64,000 bases of DNA from Ahaetulla prasina (GCF_028640845.1 NC_080541.1:33061435-33125434); one strand, 5' to 3'. Shown: positions 33,367 through 43,538, counted from the first letter of the stretch. Made by a program: numbers and translations. Notes: generated by a model from the letters alone, not told the origin.

Positions 33367-33445
33367 TCATAAACATTGAGTTATCTTTTACATTAAATAA
33401 TTGTAAACATAATGAAACATAATGGAATAATTAAAATCTTGATAG

Positions 33446-33467
33446 GATGATAGATGATAGATAGATG

Positions 33468-33547
<80 letters not shown>
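33446..33547 (+). repeat. (GATA)n array, left part
   Basis: About 100 bases of GATA units. The same array resumes at 36060 and 36297, so the three parts were probably one locus before insertions. Confidence 0.95.
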
Positions 33548-33910
33548 CAGTGGTGGGATTCAGCCAGTTCACACCTATTCGTGAGAACCAGTTGTTAACT
33601 TTCTAAGCAGTTCGGAGAACTGGTTGTTGGAAGAAATCTTATTTTGTTTCCCCCCCCCCACTTTACAGGGCTAATCCTGTAAGAAAGGTAGGAAGGAAAC
33701 ATTCTGGTGTTTCTAGCCTAATCTTTATTGCCCTGCTTACAGAAACTGCCTCTCTGGTTAACCCTTGTTACATTGTAACAGCTAAGGCGAAGTGCCCATC
33801 GACGTGAGTGACGTTGAGTTGGCCACGCCCACATGGTCACATGGCCACGCCTACCCAGCTGGTCATTAGGGCAGAGAACCAGTTGTTAAATTATTTGAAT
33901 CCCACCACTG
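33548..33910 (+). mobile_element. hAT MITE, long member of CAGTGGTGGGATTCA family
   Basis: 363 bp, CAGTGGTGGGATTCAGCC to CCCACCACTG. Flanking 8-mers GATAGATA and GATAAATA agree at 7 of 8 positions, so it landed in the GATA array. It holds extra interior absent from the 137-bp copies at 4701 and 15295. Confidence 0.9.
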
Positions 33911-33919
33911 GATAAATAG

Positions 33920-34002
33920 TGTAATGTATTTGAATTTTAGGAGGGAAATTTGGGCGGGAAAATGCACGTTGCTGATTGGCTGATGTCTCAGCCAAAATAC
34001 TA
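33920..34002 (+). mobile_element. Ty3/gypsy 5' LTR remnant (first 83 bp)
   Basis: Starts TGTAATGTATTTG and matches the first 83 bases of the 3' LTR at 35872 with two visible differences. It stops at GCCAAAATACTA, where pol sequence begins. The TATA-like and poly(A) signals of the LTR are therefore missing here. Confidence 0.92.
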
Positions 34003-34752
34003 GTTTGTGATGCATCACCCTACGGGGTAGGGGCTGTCCTCAGCCACAGGTTACCGAACGGTTCAGAAGCCCCTATCGCATATTTTTCCTGCACGATGTC
34101 CGCAGCGGAAAGGAACTATAGCCAACTAGACCGGGAAGCCCTGGCTATAGTTTCTGGGGTTAAAAAATTCCACGAGTACCTGTTTGGGCGGCAATTTGAA
34201 ATAGTCACAGACCACAGACCTTTATTGGGACTCTTGGCGGGGGACCGTCCAACACCGGTTGCATTATCACCCAGGCTGACCCGTTGGACTATTTTCCTGG
34301 CAGCATATTCGTACAAACTGTCTCACCCACCGGGCAAGGATTTGGGACATGCGGATGCTTTAAGTAGATGCCCGTTGCCAGAGACTATTGAAGACCCGAC
34401 CCCAGGGACGCCCATCTTGTTAATTGACTCTTTGGACTCTGGCCCAGTCACATCTACGGAAGTCACTAGGGCATCTTACAAAGACATTGTTGTAAGAACT
34501 GTGATCGGTTGGGTGCAGAGGGGATGGCCCACTGCACCGGGGGATCGTTTCAAAGAATTTACAAAAAAGCGTTCGGAACTGTCGGTACAAGGGGGTTGTC
34601 TGTTATGGAGGGATAGAGTGGTTATTCCGGAGAAATTACGAGGGCATGTGTTGGAACTATTGCATGTGGGCCACCCGGGGATTGTAAGGATGAAAAGCCT
34701 AGCGAGAAGTTACGTGTGGTGGCCACAAATGGATAAAGACATTAGCGGGTAG
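33976..34752 (+). pseudogene. pol: Ty3/gypsy pol fragment: RNase H and integrase zinc finger
   Basis: A 258-codon frame whose first ATG lies in the LTR remnant, so its start is an accident of the deletion. Pol sequence begins at about codon 9. RNase H motifs are present: CDASPYGVGAVLSH, a REALAIV block, VTDHRPL and HADALSR, supplying the acidic residues typical of the family. The His pair of the integrase HHCC finger follows (LLHVGHPGIVRMKS). The frame ends at a TAG at 34750-34752 just before the Cys pair, because of a frame change. No reverse-transcriptase palm is left. Confidence 0.9.
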
Positions 34753-34755
34753 GGA

Positions 34756-35198
34756 AATGCCAAGCATGTCAAGAATCAAGGCCACTATCCCCAACAGCCC
34801 CCATAAGGGATTGGGAGAAACCCCAGGGTCCTTGGTCCAGGATCCATATAGATTTTGCCGGGCCGTTCCATGGGCAGACCTTCTTAATTGTGGTAGATGC
34901 CTACTCGAAGTGGTTAGAAATTTTACTCATGAAAACCACAACAGCGGAAGCTGTAATCACAGTATTGAGGCATCTATTTGTGACACATGGGTTGCCCGAC
35001 ACTCTAGTGTCTGATAATGGCCCACAATTCACGGCCACCCAGTTTGAGGGGTACTTGGCAGAAGAGGGCATCCGACATGTCCTCTCGGCGCCTTTCCACC
35101 CGGCGATGAACGGACTTGCAGAACGTTTTGTACGCAGTGCCAAGGAAGCGCTATCATTAGCCCAGGAGATTGGCAATCCAAAATTCATATCTTCCTAG
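34756..35198 (+). pseudogene. pol: Ty3/gypsy pol fragment: integrase core
   Basis: In the shifted frame the Cys pair of the zinc finger (CQAC) is followed by the integrase core: the first Asp in HIDFAGPF (about 34845-34868), the second in LVSDNGPQFTATQF, and the Glu in NGLAERFVRSAKEAL. All three catalytic residues can be read. The frame closes at a stop near 35196-35198 after another frame change. Confidence 0.88.
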
Positions 35199-35809
35199 CA
35201 GTCCAACATAGAACTCCCTGTGTGACCACCGGCCGCAGCCCATCGGAGTTATTAATGGGTAGAAGACTCCGGTGCCCCCTAGATCGGTTAAACCTAACAT
35301 ACTCCCCTGATGGGTACCAAAGCACAAAGGGAAGAACCAGAACAATGACAACAGGTGACCCAGTCTGGGCACATAACTATAGTGAGGGCCCAGCGTGGCT
35401 AAAGGGAACAATTGTAGGAGTGACGGGCCCAAAGTCATACATAGTGGACATGGGGGATGGCCGAGTGTGGAGACGCCACATAGATCAATTACGAAAAAGA
35501 ATACAAAACAATCCAGAAACCAAACAGCCAGACCCTGACTACCCAATATTTGAACCAACAGCTAACTCAACCCCGAGGTGATCGGAGGACTTAGCTGAGT
35601 CTGAAGAAGTCCAGCGATGCCAACCGGCTCCTCCAGAGGACAGCAGGGACGACTCTGCCAATAATCCAGGGCCGGATGGCCCAGAGGAGGAGCTGGGAGG
35701 AACAAACAGTCCCTCTGACCAGCTCGACTCACTCCCAGGGAATGAATTGCGCAGGTCAGAAAGAGTTAGGAGACGCCCTGTCTACCTGCGTGACTACGTG
35801 GAAAAATAA
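35190..35809 (+). pseudogene. pol: Ty3/gypsy pol fragment: integrase C-terminus
   Basis: Continues in a third frame with TTGRSPSELLMGRRLR, then VWAHNYSEGPAWLKG and DGRVWRRHIDQLRKR, the C-terminal module usual in vertebrate gypsy integrases. An in-frame TGA at 35579-35581 interrupts it (a CGA-to-TGA change would explain it). Downstream codons stay in the same frame and contain SERVRRRPVYLRDYV before a TAA at 35807-35809. Confidence 0.85.
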
Positions 35810-35858
35810 CATGCAAATGTTATGCAAAAAACTATGTAAATATGGTACAATGTGTTCT

Positions 35859-35871
35859 GGGAGGGGAGGAG
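35859..35871 (+). promoter_or_regulatory. Polypurine tract of the Ty3 element
   Basis: GGGAGGGGAGGAG-type purine run immediately before the 3' LTR, where plus-strand DNA synthesis is primed in LTR elements. Confidence 0.85.
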
Positions 35872-36058
35872 TGTAATGTATTTGAATTTTAGGAGGGAAA
35901 TTTTGGCGGGAAAATGCACGTTGCTGATTGGCTGATGCCTCAGCCAAAATACTATTTAAAGAGGGGGTTTTGCCTGTTGGCTTTTGCTGGGATCACAATA
36001 AACCAAAGAGCTGTTGTCACTTATATCGTCTCCTGCCTCTTCATTGCCCGAACTTAAC

Positions 36059-36059
<1 letters not shown>
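35872..36059 (+). mobile_element. Ty3/gypsy 3' LTR, complete (188 bp)
   Basis: Begins TGTAATG and ends TTAACA. It has a TATA-like TATTTAAA at 35953-35960 and a poly(A) signal AATAAA at 35997-36002, giving a short U3-R-U5 layout. Short for a vertebrate gypsy LTR. Confidence 0.9.
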
Positions 36060-36134
<75 letters not shown>

Positions 36135-36162
36135 GATAGACAGACAGATATAGATGATAGAT
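36060..36162 (+). repeat. (GATA)n array, middle part
   Basis: Pure GATA units to about 36133, then GATA/GACA variants. It continues the array at 33446 after the Ty3 insertion. Confidence 0.95.
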
Positions 36163-36296
36163 CACAGGTGTCAAACTTGTGCCATCACGTTGCCATCACG
36201 TGACGTTTTGTAACATTTTCCTCATTTACGGAGCTGGGGTGGCTGTGGCCTACATGTGATGCAGCCGGCCTATGGGCTGCCAGTTTGACAGCCCTG
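36163..36296 (+). mobile_element. Short hAT element, CAGGGGTGTCAAAC family
   Basis: 134 bp, CACAGGTGTCAAACTTG to CAGTTTGACAGCCCTG, lying inside the GATA array. Exact duplication is not readable because both flanks are GATA-like. Confidence 0.75.
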
Positions 36297-36335
36297 TGTA
36301 GATAGATAGATGAGAGAGAGATAGAAAGATATAGA
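36297..36335 (+). repeat. (GATA)n array, right remnant
   Basis: Degenerate GATA/GAGA units close the array on the right. Confidence 0.8.
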
Positions 36336-36545
36336 TTTACCATTATGAATGGTGGCAATGAAAGGATGATCTTTGCATTTTATGCCTTAGGCAAATATAC
36401 TTTGTAACCCACCTTACCTTGAGTACTCCGCATACTCTGAAAATCTGGACCTCTAATGCCAGTGAGGTGAATTAAAACCTTCTGGTAGACAGCTAGTCAT
36501 ATAAAGAGAAGATGACACTAATTTAGTGGTTCATAAGCACGTTCT
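36336..36545. other. Unique sequence, no gene seen
   Basis: No supported feature. Confidence 0.4.
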
Positions 36546-36552
36546 TACAATC

Positions 36553-36674
36553 CAGGGGTGTCCAAACCTGGCAACTTTTAAGACTTGTGGACTTCAACTC
36601 CCAGAATTCCTCAGCCAGCTTTGCTGGGAGTCGAAGTCCTCAAGTCTTAAAGTTGCCAGGTTTGGACACCCCTG
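36553..36674. mobile_element. hAT MITE, CAGGGGTCTCCAACC family
   Basis: CAGGGGTGTCCAAACCTGG to GGTTTGGACACCCCTG, 122 bp hairpin. Flanking 8-mers TTACAATC and TTATAATC agree at 7 of 8 positions. Confidence 0.92.
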
Positions 36675-36682
36675 TTATAATC

Positions 36683-37840
36683 CTTTGTTTCATATAGACT
36701 TGTAGCTGGATGATGAAATCGTGGTGGTGATGGTGGTATCAGGCACAATAAATGGAGAGGGAGATGTTTTCATTCTTGCTTACGGTATAATGGGGAAAAT
36801 GAGGACAAGCAGAACAGAGTGAAGGCAAGTCTCCTCTACATAAACTTCTTTAAGGATTGTGGGAATGATCTAAACAAGCATGTATTGTTTATATGTAAAG
36901 ACACTGTGATAAGTATTTCTAGCTGGACTCCAACTAATAGTTATTAACTGAGTTGCCAAGCAGTGGAGCAGCTTCTTCTTGAGGAGGTAACTGAAAACAC
37001 ATCTAGATCTGGTAGCATTAACCATGGGAATAATATTGATACTTGACAGCAGTTGGGCACAGGGTTAAATACTGGCCTACAGTCAAATACAGCTGATGCC
37101 AATCAGAACTTGCTACAGATACTGGGCTACTGATCCAATAACTGACAGTGCTTGTCGGTGTTTTTGCCTGTCCTTTGCAGCAGTAAGATTGTTCCACCAC
37201 CACCTCTGGAAACCTAAATCTGGGAGGTCTGAATAATCATGTGATGTGTAGTGGCAGCTTAGGGAAAAAAATTGGCTACCCGGAGGTTATTTGGATAAGA
37301 AAGAAATCTGGAAACTTGAAAATGGCTAGGACTGAACACTTTTTGTAGAGAAGGTTGCAGAACTTCAGAGAGTCCCCAGAGGATAGCAGATAAGATGCAG
37401 AATGCTCTATTTTTTGTTGTCGAGCTCTAATGGTCAGTTGCTGTTTTGCAGCCATACAGGATAGTCTAGTTATGTCAGCACCAAACACAGCATTATGCAA
37501 TAGACAAGCACCCCTTTCCTGTCCATGGGCCTGAAAACAGAATTCTTCCAGAACCTGCAAAGAAGGTCAGCCAATTCTTGCACAAATATATGTATGTTTC
37601 ATCAAACACACATTCATATACACCTCCCTTTGAAGTTAAATCTTAGCACAAAAGAAAAGAACCCAGGAACAATAAAAAGATCATAGCTGGCCTGAGCTCC
37701 CTCATCTTCCATTACAGAATAAGCTTGGAAGTCTCTCCCCTGATCAAGCAAAAGCCCTGTTCGCGTGAAAAACCGGTGGTAAGAATATGTGAAACCGCTG
37801 TTTCCATCCATTACTTCTTGTCCTGCCTTCAGCTGGTTTG
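36683..37840. other. Unique sequence, no gene seen
   Basis: Minus-strand frames of 60-94 codons (37018-37203, 37276-37560, 37614-37865) carry no family motif. Confidence 0.4.
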
Positions 37841-38615
37841 AAGAAGCACCTCTTCTTTGTGGCAATCCCTTAGATATTGGAACACTGCCATCATGTCACC
37901 CCTAGTCAGGGGTGAAATGCTCCAAGTTTGGACTGGATCGCCCGATCCGGTAGTGATGGCAGCGGGTGGTTCGGAGAACTGGAAGCAAAAATCCCTGCCC
38001 CTCTTCCCCCTGCATGCCCAGCATGGCCGCACGATCATCAGAGGTTTTTTTTTACTTTTAAAAGCATTTTTTCTTCGGCCGAAAAAATGCTTTTAAAAGT
38101 TAAAAAAATAGCCTCTGATGATCGCACGGCTCAGCTAGAATTGTCAGAACCTTTTCAAAGGTTCTTTTCAGCCGAAGAGGCTATATAAAAAAAAGCTTTT
38201 AAAGGTTTCTGGCGATTAGGCAACTCAGCTGAGATCGTCAGAACCCTTTCAAAGCATTTTTCTGCTACCTCTGGCTGAAGAGGTTGTAGAAAAAAATGCT
38301 TTTAAAAGGCTCCTCTGGCGATCCCAGTTGAGTTGCCTGATCATCAGAGACTTTTAAAAGCAATTTTTTACAACCTCTTTGGCTGAAGAGGTTTTAGAAA
38401 AAATGCTTTTAAAAGTAAAAAAAATGGCACGCCCACATTACCTCCTCCCACCAAGCCATGCCCACAGAACCGGTAGTAACAAATTTTACATTTCACCCCT
38501 ACCCCTAGTCCTTCTTTTCATTAAACTTAGACATACCCAATTCCTGCAACTGTTCTTCAGATATTTTAGCCTCCACTCCAAACAGCTCTGGGCTCAATAA
38601 GATTTGTCCATGACC
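37841..38615 (-). mobile_element. CR1-type LINE fragment, split by a hAT element
   Basis: On both sides of the hAT element at 37907 the minus strand reads as one CR1 ORF2 stretch: a CNNCRNW-like block, then TRGDMMAVFQYLRDCHKEE. The insertion is flanked by a duplicated CCCCTAGT from this LINE. Confidence 0.8.
37907..38501 (+). mobile_element. hAT element, CAGGGGTGAAATGCT family, hairpin interior
   Basis: 595 bp, perfect 8-bp duplication CCCCTAGT (37899-37906 and 38502-38509). The interior is a chain of stem-loops. The clearest spans 38032-38124: CGATCATCAGAGG pairs with CCTCTGATGATCG and, inside it, ACTTTTAAAAGCATTTTTT pairs with AAAAAATGCTTTTAAAAGT. Further AAAAATGCTTTTAAAAG modules recur to 38420. 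No coding capacity. Confidence 0.93.
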
Positions 38616-39860
38616 TCTGACCAGAAGCCCTCTGATGAAATTTATCTGAGATAATGAACTAATATGAGCCAAGTATTAAGAATCCCAGGTAGTGGAATGG
38701 AAAGCTGGACACACCTTAATAGAGTAAATTTTCCTGCTCCTGGTTGTATTTCAATTCACTTATTGGCATTTTCCATTTAGTCATTTCTTGTCAGAAAATT
38801 TATCTTTGCTGACTATCTGTGTTTTTGTTGCAGCAACTTGATCTACCCAATTATTGGATGGAGCATGCTGCTTCTGTTTTTGCCTTTCAGCCCCAATCCA
38901 GGAGCCTTCAGAGGCAGTCGCTTTCGCAATAAAATATTTTTGTGTTGAATTTATGTTTTACCAACAAAGAAATAAAAGAAGACTAGTATAGATCTATTTC
39001 AAGCTATTTAGCTCTTATCAGCTAGCCATACCCTTCTGGAATTCAAACCCAGGCTGACTGTCTGTATATCTGATTATACTTCATTTCCACAACATGCAAG
39101 TGGCAACCCTGAATGGGATTTGGAAGATTTTATTTAAGCAATCATCAAAAGACTAAAAGCCCCACTTCTTCTCCTTAAGCTTCACTTCCACCTTCCACTT
39201 ACGTTTAGCTCCCTTTATCCTCCTCAAAATTAAACACAGCTAAGATTGGGAGAGAGCTTGCTATTTGGGGTTCACTGCCTTTATCAGTGAAACCAAGCAA
39301 GTCCTCCTAAATCTGATGCTCATTACATCAGAAGACCTGTGAAAGAAACATCAAAAGGAGACTAATACCAGCTACAGAAGAAGTTGACAGGCAGGATCAT
39401 CACATACTGGATTTCACATAGAGTGTACATGGGGATGCTAAAGTGGTGCTTGAATTGTGAAGAGATGTGTATCCCCCGGCGGTGACATAATGGCATCAGA
39501 ATTCACTTACGGCACTATCAGTCTCTGAAAAGTAATCTTTGATTCCTTTTCCAAAGGACAGACTGAAGGGAGGGACTGGATACCTCCCTGCTGTTTTTGG
39601 TCTTTATTAGTCAATCAGCCACACCAAGGGCATTAAATGCATTTTAATTCTACACCTGTGACAGACAATCTGCTCAGAGTTGAATTTCAAACTTATCCTT
39701 GAAAAGCTCTTTGCAAGGATATTAACTTTTTGACATATCACTGTCATTTAGAGTAGATAGTCTTGGGCTGACATTTATTCATCTTGCTGTATTTGTGGTG
39801 GCCTGCATATTTCAGTAGTTTCTTACCATCATGGCATTAAAAGGCAGAGTCTAAATAAGT
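38616..39860. other. Unique sequence, no gene seen
   Basis: One of the longer repeat-free stretches in the window. No exon recognised on either strand. Confidence 0.45.
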
Positions 39861-39866
39861 GGGAGG

Positions 39867-39923
39867 AGAGGAGAGGAGAGGAGAGGAGAGGAGAGGAGAG
39901 GAGAGGAGAGGAGAGGAGAGGAG
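39867..39923 (+). repeat. (GGAGA)n array
   Basis: About eleven uninterrupted GGAGA-type pentamers, one strand purine-only. Confidence 0.95.
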
Positions 39924-41311
39924 ACGACAAAAAAATAGGGTCATGGCAATGAGTGCACAGTTGGGCGACCTGAAAGAACAGGTTAGGGATAGATTGTCAT
40001 GGAGAAAATCTATATAGTTTTTAGAAGTCAAAATGACTTAAAGGCACATATCAAATCAACTAAACAATCAATCTGGATACATTCTTCATCCAATGGCTCC
40101 AATCTTATAGAAAGTTAGACAAAGATCTAGAAGGCACAACTGATCTTCACATCATCCAGGAGTGCAACTGGCAAAGAAGAAAGGAAGTTGTGTGTCATAT
40201 TCATTATAAACCATGTCATGTATTTTATGATTATAGCATACTTAATACAAGCATTTCTTGAACCCTTGGAGAAAATAGAGGTCCAGTGACATCATTATCA
40301 TTTTAGGTAAATTAATGGCCAACAGCTTCCAAGATATTTGTCTTTTGTACAGGGTGGATTGCTTTAGAGATGCTACAAGCACTGGAGCAGGGGATGGGGT
40401 AGTACCTCTTCTTTATCATAAAGGAGGATTTGTCAGTGCCATTTCCTGCAGTTTCGACCCCAGTTGGTAAAAGATTGATACCTAAAACTATAATGTACAG
40501 TCCAGATTCTTGAGTCAGAAGAAAGTCAGAGTTCTTGCCAAGTCACATTCTGTTCACATGTGCTATCAAAGCAGTTTGAAGGCCAGTTGAAGAATTGAAG
40601 ATAATACACAGCACTGGAAGTTCTTCTGTTAAATATAGAAATAGTTAAGGGCCCCCAAACCAGTCGTTACACTGGAGGAAAAGAGAAAGAGAGAGAAGGA
40701 GGGAGAGGGAAAGAGAAAGAGATAGAATGAGCTTTCTGAAAGCCCAACAATTTCCCATTAGACTCTGTTCTGTGGCATGTCCTACTCTGAAAACAACTTT
40801 GCTGCAGAAGGCCATCTGATTTCCATGTCATTTAGCAATTAATCATGACAAATAAGTCATTTATAAACAATTGCTTGCTATGGAATGATTGCAGCTGTCA
40901 TGGTAGACCCTGCAATTTTCCCCTCTCCCGAACATTATTTTGAGTTGACCCACCATTAAACAAAACAGTGCTTGGAGTGTTTGGAAACTGGGTTAAAAGT
41001 GCACTTTACCACATGTTTACATTCAGTTATGCGTATAATATTATCTACTAAAACTTCAGAATCAGGAGGAAAAACTCTGCTGCTAACTAGCTCTAGCTTC
41101 AGTTTGGACTCTTCTCTGAACTGCAGTTGTCATTCAAATGAATCTGATTTGATGTGGTTTTATTGAATTTCGTCAGGTTCAAGGACAATGAGAAAAACCA
41201 CTTTCTACAAGCTATACAGCAGTCAGATTCATTCAGAATTGTCTACAGTAGCATTTTCAGGCAGAGTTGGATATTTTTCCCCTAGCTGAACTGAATTTAG
41301 GACTTTCTATA
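39924..41311. other. Unique sequence with a GA-rich tract, no gene seen
   Basis: Purine-rich GAGAGAAGGAGGGAGAGGG region at about 40678-40725. Otherwise nothing supported. Confidence 0.4.
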
Positions 41312-41319
41312 GACTAAAA

Positions 41320-41470
41320 CAGGGGTCTGCAAACTTGGCTCTTTTAAGACTTGTGGACTTGTGGACTTGTGGACTTCAACTCCCAGAGTCATTCAGCCAG
41401 CAAAGCTGGCTGAGGAACTCTGGGAGTTGAAGTCCACAAGTCTTAAAAGAGCCAAGTTTGCAGACCCCTG
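41320..41470. mobile_element. hAT MITE, CAGGGGTCTCCAACC-related, expanded arm
   Basis: 151 bp, CAGGGGTCTGCAAACTTGG to its complement. Perfect 8-bp duplication GACTAAAA (41312-41319 and 41471-41478). The left arm holds GACTTGTG three times in tandem (41348-41371), once in the right arm. Confidence 0.95.
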
Positions 41471-41478
41471 GACTAAAA

Positions 41479-41765
41479 CATAAACACTCCAAACTGTAAG
41501 AAACATCAACCTTTGTAGTTGGAATACATGTTTAACCACATTTAGAGTCAAGAAATGTCATTTGCCTTAAATGTCGCATGCAGTGAGGTCAGTAGCTAGA
41601 GAAATTAAAAGCTGAGCATTCCATGAACCAGAAGTTAAACTGGAGAAAGCTTCAACCTTAGAAGAGGAGAGTTGTCTGCCTCCAAGGCTGACTTTTTCCT
41701 GACAGCAAGAAAGACCAGCTTCAAAGGAACAAAAGGAAATATATCAGGTGAAATCATGTTTATAT
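41479..41765. other. Unique sequence, no gene seen
   Basis: No supported feature. Confidence 0.4.
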
Positions 41766-41767
41766 AG

Positions 41768-42350
41768 TGTTGTTGTTAGTTGCGAAGTCGTGTCCAACCC
41801 ATTGCTACTCCATGGACAACGTTCCTCCAGGCCTTCCTGTCCTCTACCATCCTCTGGAGTCCATTTAAACTCACGCCGACTGCTTCAGTGACTCCATCCA
41901 GCCACCTCGTTCTCTGTCGTCCCCTTCTTCTTTTGCCCTCAATCATCCCAGCATTAGGTTCTTCTCCAGTGAGTCCTTCCTTCCCATTAAGTGGCCAAAG
42001 TATCTGAGTTTCATCTTCAGGATCTGGCCTTCTAAAGAACAGTCAGAGTTGATCTCCTCTAGGACTGACCGGTTGGATCGCCTTGCAGTCCAAGGGACTC
42101 GCAGGAGTCTTCTCCAGCACCAGAGTTCAAAGGCCTCAATTCTTTGACGCTCAGCCTTCTTTATGGTACAACTTTCACAGCCATACATTGCAACTGGGAA
42201 AACCATAGCCTTGACTATACGCACTTTTGTTGGCAGGGTGATGTCTCTGCTTTTTTGTATGCTATCTAGATTTGCCATAGCTTTCTTCCCCAGGAGCAAG
42301 CGTCTTTTAATTTCTTGGCTGCAGTCCCTGATTCTCTCTATAATTTCCTC
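41768..42350 (-). mobile_element. Bov-B (RTE) LINE 3' part
   Basis: The longest Bov-B piece here. A minus-strand frame (42635-41943) contains KVRIVKAMVFPVAMYGCES, RRLLRVPWTARRSN and KMKLRYFGHLMGRKDSLEK, the thumb and C-terminal part of Bov-B ORF2. Upstream codons of that frame (before about 42350) are non-LINE. 3' end has the (GTT)n tail. Confidence 0.92.
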
Positions 42351-42731
42351 TCCCGCCCACCCCCAAAAATAAGAACTTATGCCAGCAAACATAGTTACAT
42401 TCTTTACCTTTGCTACAGCCAGAAGGAAATTAAAAATATGGAACAAGTGGAAGGAGAAAAAATACAAATATCTTTCCTGCTTCAGTTCTGCTCCACTGCT
42501 AAAATTCAGCAGTATACGAGATAGAGAATAGGAGACATGATCATAGTTGTGCCCAAAATTTCTGTTGCTAAGTAAGGCAGCTTGTGAGTGAGCTTGGGCC
42601 CATTTTATTACCTCTTTGCCACAGTTGTTAAGCAAATCACTGCAGTTGTGATGTGAATCATGCAGTCATTAAGCGAATCTGGCTTCCCCCATTTAGTTTG
42701 CTTGTCAGAAGTCGGCTGGGAAAGTTACAAA

Positions 42732-43253
42732 TAGAAATAGTACTTAGACTTATATAGTGCTTTATAGTGCTTTACAGTAGAGGTGGGTTTCAGCAAGTTC
42801 TGACCAGTTCTGGAGAATCGGTAGCGAAAATTTTGAGTAGTTTGGAGAACTGGTAGTAAAAATTCTGACTGGCCCCGCCCCCATCTATTCTCTGCCTCCT
42901 GAGTCCAGCTGATTGGGAGGAAATGGGGATTTTGCAGTAACCTTCCCCTGGAGTGGGGAGAGAATGGAGATTTTACAGTATCCTTCTCCTGCCACACCCA
43001 CCAAGCCATGCCTACAGAACTGGTAGTAAAAAAATTTGAAACCCACCAGTGCTTTACAGCCCTCTCTAAAAGGTTTACAGAGTCAGCATATTGCCCCCAA
43101 CAATCTGGGTCCTCATTTTACCGACCTCGGAAGGATGGAAGGCTGAGTCAACCTTGAGCCTGGTGAGATTTGCACTGCAAAATTGCAGGCAGCCGGCAGG
43201 CAGCAGAAATAGCCTGCAGTACTGCATTCTAACCACTGCATCACCGTGGCTCA
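42732..43253 (-). mobile_element. tRNA-derived SINE, split by a MITE
   Basis: Same SINE type as 8289-8511. Minus-strand head at the right (GAGCCACGGTGATGCAGTGG), tail at the left (TAGTACTTAGAC complement). The hAT MITE at 42778 lies in its GCTTTACAGCCC block. Confidence 0.82.
42778..43051 (-). mobile_element. hAT MITE, CAGTGGTGGGTTTCA family
   Basis: 274 bp in reverse orientation to the copies at 5402 and 5973. Perfect 8-bp duplication CTTTACAG (42770-42777 and 43052-43059), made from the host SINE. Confidence 0.95.
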
Positions 43254-43538
43254 AATGGTGATCATATCACCCTGGAACAGTGCAGCATCCATAAAATGCA
43301 TGCCACTTGCCAAGCACCTGAATTTTGATCATGTGACTGTGGGAATGTTGCAATGGTTGTATGTGTGAAAACCAAGTATAACTCATTTTTTTCAATGCTG
43401 TTGTAGCTTTGAATGGTCATTGAATGAACATGGAGTGGAGGACTGCCTGTAACGTAAGTGGAGGACAGCCTGCATTTATTCTGACTACAATTCTTCTCTG
43501 AAAAAATAGTAGGTATATCAGTTAAAGGTTACATAATG

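Larger units (their letters stand above)
33920..36059 (+). mobile_element. Ty3/gypsy LTR retrotransposon, internal deletion derivative
   Basis: A 2.14-kb element made of a truncated 5' LTR, the RNase H and integrase part of pol, a polypurine tract and a complete 3' LTR. The rest of the 5' LTR, primer-binding site, gag, protease and reverse-transcriptase palm are missing. Flanking 5-mers AATAG (33915-33919) and GATAG (36060-36064) match at 4 of 5, compatible with a 5-bp target duplication in a GATA array. It cannot move by itself. Confidence 0.92.
42525..43459 (+). mobile_element. AGTCCTTGACTTACGAC-type element hosting a SINE and a MITE
   Basis: Left part 42525-42731 (TTGCTAAGTAAGGCAG, CAGTTGTTAAGCAAATCACT) and right part 43254-43459 (GATCATGTGACTGTGG, AGTGGAGGACTGCCTG) belong to one element, interrupted by the SINE at 42732, itself interrupted by the MITE at 42778. 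Superfamily unassigned. Confidence 0.65.

Noticed and set aside
33976..35809. Functional retroviral or retrotransposon polyprotein
   Set aside because: Gag, protease, reverse transcriptase and primer-binding site are missing, there are two frame changes and an internal TGA, and no envelope gene is present.
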